DNA of 8,360 bases from JBGOTP01 sp041476545 (lineage in GTDB: Bacteria; Acidobacteriota; Vicinamibacteria; Vicinamibacterales; CAVVIG01): NCBI GenBank assembly GCA_041476545.1, contig JBGOTP010000235.1, positions 1 to 8,360 on the forward strand. The letters run 5' to 3'. The notes beneath the pieces were generated by a model. It saw nothing but the letters and a program-made list of their open reading frames with translations. It made no database searches and had not been told where the DNA came from. The translations under genes were made by a program, and so were the position numbers. Positions 5,565 through 8,360 of this stretch are shown in pieces (position 1 is the first letter of the stretch; every line of letters starts with the position of its first letter).

Positions 5565-6569
5565 CTATTTCGCGGCCGACTTCGAAGTACCGTTCAGCTC
5601 GAGAACCAGGCCGAGCGTATTCATGAAATCAAGATAGGCGTAGTTGCCGCCTGGCTTTCCGTTCGTCCACTGCCCCCCTTTGGCTTGCAGATCCTTAATC
5701 ATCTCGTCCATGCGATCGCCGACATTGATCGCGACGTGCTGGGCGGCGGTGCCCTTCTGGGTCTGAACGTACTCAGACCACGGAGTCGGGCCGCCAACCG
5801 ATTGAATTAGCTCGACCCCGGCGTTTTTCTGCGGCCAGAGCCCGAGACGCAGGGGAGCGCTCGGGTTCCATTTCGAATTGGGCGGGTATTGCGAGTCCTT
5901 GTAGTCAATGGCCTTTGGCGCGGAAATGCCGAGAACATCCGCGAAGCCCTGCGCGACTCGGTCGAAGTCCGTCACCGCGAATCCGATGTGCGATACAGGC
6001 AGCGCCGCGAGTGGGGGAAGGGAGCCGTCCGTCGGTATGGCTGGCGGGTTCGGGCCAGGGGCGCCGGTGCCGCGAACCAGTTCGAACGTGGTGCCGAGTG
6101 TCGGGCGGAAGTCGACGTACGCGAAACTCCCGTTGGGCGCGCCAAGCACCCAGCGACCGCCTTTCTGCTCCATTCCCTTGCGCAGCTCTTCGATGCTGGC
6201 TGTCACATTGAACGCGGTGTGCTGGATGCCCAGGCCAAATGCCTGCAGGTGTTCGTAATAAGGTCCAATCTTTCCCATCGGCTGCAGGAGCTCGAGACGG
6301 AAGTTGGGCATGGAAACGGCAGCAACCCTGGTCACCGCTTTGCGACCATCAGGCATATCGACGGGATATTCCGAGACCTGCGGCGTCGGGAATCCCATCA
6401 CGCGCACGAACTCCCGAATCGTTCGGTCGATGTCAGGCGTGACAATGCCGAAGTGAGTGATGTCGGCGTCGGCGCCCACCTTTGGCAGAGCCTGCATCGC
6501 TCCGATCGTTCGCAAACCGGCACACGCCGCCGCCACTGCCAACACGAAGATCAATCGATGCGGACGCAT
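5565..6569 (-). CDS. Exported tandem-VOC (glyoxalase/dioxygenase-fold) protein
   Basis: A 334-residue protein. Residues 1-26 are a signal peptide (LIFVLAVAAACAGL, likely cleavage near GAMQA; a poor lipobox around C16 is possible). Two complete vicinal-oxygen-chelate domains follow. Domain 1 (about 35-168) has H39 ('ITHFGIV'), E93 ('RLELLQP'), H117 ('IQHTAFNV') and E163 ('TFELVRG'). Domain 2 (about 190-328) has H194 ('VSHIGFAV'), E253 ('GVELIQS'), H278 ('AQHVAINV') and E324 ('LVLELNG'). These match in order and spacing the His/Glu/His/Glu metal site of bacterial glyoxalase I, so both domains could bind a divalent metal. Reaction and substrate are unknown; isomerase, epimerase, lyase or dioxygenase activity would all fit. 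ATG 6569 is preceded by GGAGGGG about 7-9 bases upstream, which decides this start over an in-frame start 12 codons earlier. It diverges from the PQQ dehydrogenase and converges with the SnoaL-like gene. Confidence 0.87.
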   Translation of the reverse strand: MRPHRLIFVLAVAAACAGLRTIGAMQALPKVGADADITHFGIVTPDIDRTIREFVRVMGFPTPQVSEYPVDMPDGRKAVTRVAAVSMPNFRLELLQPMGKIGPYYEHLQAFGLGIQHTAFNVTASIEELRKGMEQKGGRWVLGAPNGSFAYVDFRPTLGTTFELVRGTGAPGPNPPAIPTDGSLPPLAALPVSHIGFAVTDFDRVAQGFADVLGISAPKAIDYKDSQYPPNSKWNPSAPLRLGLWPQKNAGVELIQSVGGPTPWSEYVQTQKGTAAQHVAINVGDRMDEMIKDLQAKGGQWTNGKPGGNYAYLDFMNTLGLVLELNGTSKSAAK

Positions 6570-6598
6570 GGTAGGCCCCTCCAGGACTGGAAATTCTA

Positions 6599-6627
6599 CT
6601 GTCAAAACCGTCGGACCGGCTTATGAT
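6599..6627 (+). promoter_or_regulatory. Candidate promoter of the PQQ dehydrogenase gene
   Basis: CTGTCA (6599-6604, four of six matches to TTGACA) and TATGAT (6622-6627, five of six matches to TATAAT) are separated by exactly 17 bases. Transcription would begin near 6634 and give a leader of roughly 60 bases before ATG 6697. The site lies in the 127-base region between two divergent genes. On the opposite strand TAGAAT (6598-6593), a possible -10 for the VOC gene, abuts the -35, so the two promoters may compete. This is consensus matching by eye only; the host's sigma-factor preferences are unknown. Confidence 0.42.
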
Positions 6628-6696
6628 TCGCCCGGGCATGTTCGAACCATCGCGGCGCGTGGCGATTCGGGCGAGTGTGCGAGTGGAGTGAGGACT

Positions 6697-8360
6697 ATGA
6701 GCCGGTACGTCACTGTTGCGATTTGTGTTGTGGCCGCACTGTCCGTGCGCAACGAGAACGTTCGTGGACGCCTCCACGCGCAGAGCCGCCTTGGCGGGCA
6801 GACGCCCGCGGCCGACGATTGGCCGATGCACAACCGAGATGTGTACAGCACGCGCTTTTCGCCGCTGACCCAGATCAGTGCCACGAACGCGGGCAGTCTA
6901 ACCGTCAAGTGGTCCTACCAGGCGGATCCAAGTATCGGCGCGGAAACGCCCCTCGTGGTGGATGGGGTGATGTACCTCAACATGGGCTCGTCATTCGTCG
7001 CGCTCGACGCAGCGACTGGGGACGTCAAGTGGAAAAGCGAACTCCAGCCGAAGGCGGCCGGTGGAAGACGCGGTCCCACCTTCGGTGGTGGCAAGGTCTA
7101 TGGGTATAGCACCGACACGGTCTACGCCGTTGACGCGAAGACTGGAAAGGCCGTCGACTCGTTCGGCGACGGCGGAGCACTGAGAATCATCAATAGAGCG
7201 CTTGAATTCAAGTATCCGGGGAAGTATCCCGCGGACGCATTGCCGCGCAACCTGGGCTGGGGGCTGTCGAGTCCGCCAAAATACTTCGACAACACGCTGT
7301 TTATCGGCACGTCGGATTCCGACAACCTGATTTCTGGGGGACTGGTCGTCGCCGCCAACGCGACGACTGGCGCGATCAAGTGGGTGTTCAACACGGTGCC
7401 CCAGTCTCCCAAGGATGACGGCTGGGAGATTGCCAAGGACACATGGGCCAGTAGTTATCGTCCCGGCGGCGGTCTGTGGACCGAGCCGGCGCTCGATCCG
7501 GAACTCGGGATGCTGTACGTCGGCACGGCAAACCCCTCACCTGACTACGACGGATCGGCCCGGCATGGTTCCAACCTGTTCACCGACTCCACAATTGCGC
7601 TGAATGCGGCTACCGGCAAACTGGTCTGGCACTTCCAGACGGTGCACCACGACTTGTGGGATAGGGACTCGATCACCGGCCCCGTGCTGTTCGATGTCAC
7701 TATTGACGGTCGCGACGTGAAGGCAATCGGGAACGGCGGCAAGTCCTGTTACGCGTTCTTCTGGGATCGGCGCACGGGCACGCCGTTGAACCCCGTCGTC
7801 GAGATGCCCGTCCCGATGTCCACCGACGTGCCAGGCGAACAGCCGTGGCCGACGCAGCCAATCCCGTTCACGTCGCGCGGCGTGCCGCAGCAGCCGTTTT
7901 GTGCGACGTATCCGACGGTGACCGACCCAGACCTGGTGGCGCGGGTCAGACCGGCCTTCCATCCGTGGCAGATGAAGGAATTCATCATCACATCACCAGG
8001 ATTGATGGGAGGCGGCAACTACGGGTCTCCATCCTTCAGTCCACGTACGGGGCTCTTCTACATCACCGGCAAGAACGACGCCTGGTCCATCAAGCTGAAC
8101 AAGGTCGGTGATTTGTTGAAGGCCGGCGCGGGCGACCAGGGCCACTTCGCCCTCATCAACGCCGAAGGGAAGACCGGGATGACACCGACGACGACAGTGA
8201 CTGCCTACAATCCGGTGACCGGTGCGGTGGCGTGGCAGAGCACCATTCCAGCGGCCACGAATGCCGGGAATCTCGTCACGGCTGGCGGCGTCGTATTTCA
8301 AGGGGGCGGCGCCGGAGATTTCTATGGCTTTGATGCAAGCACCGGCCGTGAGGTGTTCAA
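6697..8360 (+). CDS. PQQ-dependent dehydrogenase (quinoprotein alcohol/glucose dehydrogenase family), C-terminus beyond the window
   Basis: The frame stays open for 554 codons to the right edge, so the C-terminus is missing. Residues 1-29 form a short export signal (YVTVAICVVAALSV, cleavage near LHAQS). The rest is an eight-bladed PQQ propeller, with tryptophan-docking motifs AxDxxTGxxxW or close variants at 102-112 (ALDAATGDVKW), 219-229, 301-311 (ALNAATGKLVW) and 503-513, and a final one starting near 544. Family marks include 'DWPMHNRDVYSTRFSPL' at 41-57, 'ANPSP' (N279, expected metal ligand), 'HHDLWDRD' (317-324, with the catalytic Asp) and K349. It would oxidise an alcohol or aldose in the periplasm and pass electrons to a cytochrome or quinone. 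The HHDLWD segment is closer to membrane glucose dehydrogenase than to methanol dehydrogenase, but no membrane helices are present at the N-terminus. A C-terminal haem domain could lie past the edge. GGAGTGAGG just upstream supports ATG 6697; a GTG at 6688 is an unlikely alternative. Confidence 0.92.
   Translation, partial: MSRYVTVAICVVAALSVRNENVRGRLHAQSRLGGQTPAADDWPMHNRDVYSTRFSPLTQISATNAGSLTVKWSYQADPSIGAETPLVVDGVMYLNMGSSFVALDAATGDVKWKSELQPKAAGGRRGPTFGGGKVYGYSTDTVYAVDAKTGKAVDSFGDGGALRIINRALEFKYPGKYPADALPRNLGWGLSSPPKYFDNTLFIGTSDSDNLISGGLVVAANATTGAIKWVFNTVPQSPKDDGWEIAKDTWASSYRPGGGLWTEPALDPELGMLYVGTANPSPDYDGSARHGSNLFTDSTIALNAATGKLVWHFQTVHHDLWDRDSITGPVLFDVTIDGRDVKAIGNGGKSCYAFFWDRRTGTPLNPVVEMPVPMSTDVPGEQPWPTQPIPFTSRGVPQQPFCATYPTVTDPDLVARVRPAFHPWQMKEFIITSPGLMGGGNYGSPSFSPRTGLFYITGKNDAWSIKLNKVGDLLKAGAGDQGHFALINAEGKTGMTPTTTVTAYNPVTGAVAWQSTIPAATNAGNLVTAGGVVFQGGGAGDFYGFDASTGREVF

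Overview
This window looks like chromosomal DNA from a GC-rich, free-living, aerobic bacterium, most likely an acidobacterium of the Vicinamibacteria type. That placement is an inference from gene content: exported cytochrome c fusions, a DUF1080 domain, a copper monooxygenase-like protein, a PQQ-dependent dehydrogenase and a dispersed 'CACGAA' inverted repeat. No rRNA or single-copy marker is present to settle it. I see no tRNA, CRISPR array, insertion sequence or phage gene.

Layout. Four genes run leftward from about 3729: a cytochrome c/copper monooxygenase-like protein (2311-3729); a translationally coupled exported protein of unknown function (1377-2309); after a 120-base gap holding a long imperfect inverted repeat, a cytochrome c-DUF1080 fusion (138-1256); and the first 37 codons of another exported protein cut by the left edge (1-113). 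Diverging from the monooxygenase across about 205 bases, two genes run rightward: an NHL-type six-bladed propeller resembling peptidyl-hydroxyglycine amidating lyase (3935-5053), then a small SnoaL/DUF4440-like protein (5083-5541). A tandem-VOC protein follows on the minus strand (5565-6569). A PQQ-dependent dehydrogenase diverges from it and runs off the right edge (6697-8360). The stretches between genes are all shorter than 300 bases.

How the genes may work together. Every gene begins with a hydrophobic export signal, so the whole locus appears to act in the periplasm or outside the cell. Three proteins carry or imply redox cofactors (two haem c proteins, one of which also has a complete copper-ligand set, and one PQQ enzyme). 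The rest are a sugar-binding/hydrolase-like fold, a VOC metalloenzyme fold, a propeller and an NTF2-like fold. The simplest reading is an extracytoplasmic module for oxidising a small organic compound, passing electrons to c-type cytochromes.

The most interesting point is that the divergent pair at the centre resembles the two halves of animal peptidylglycine alpha-amidating monooxygenase (PHM and PAL) split into two genes. The copper ligands are intact, but the residues that hold the peptide carboxylate in PHM are replaced, and one zinc ligand and the catalytic tyrosine of PAL also appear replaced. This suggests a PAM-like hydroxylate-then-process pair acting on a different substrate.
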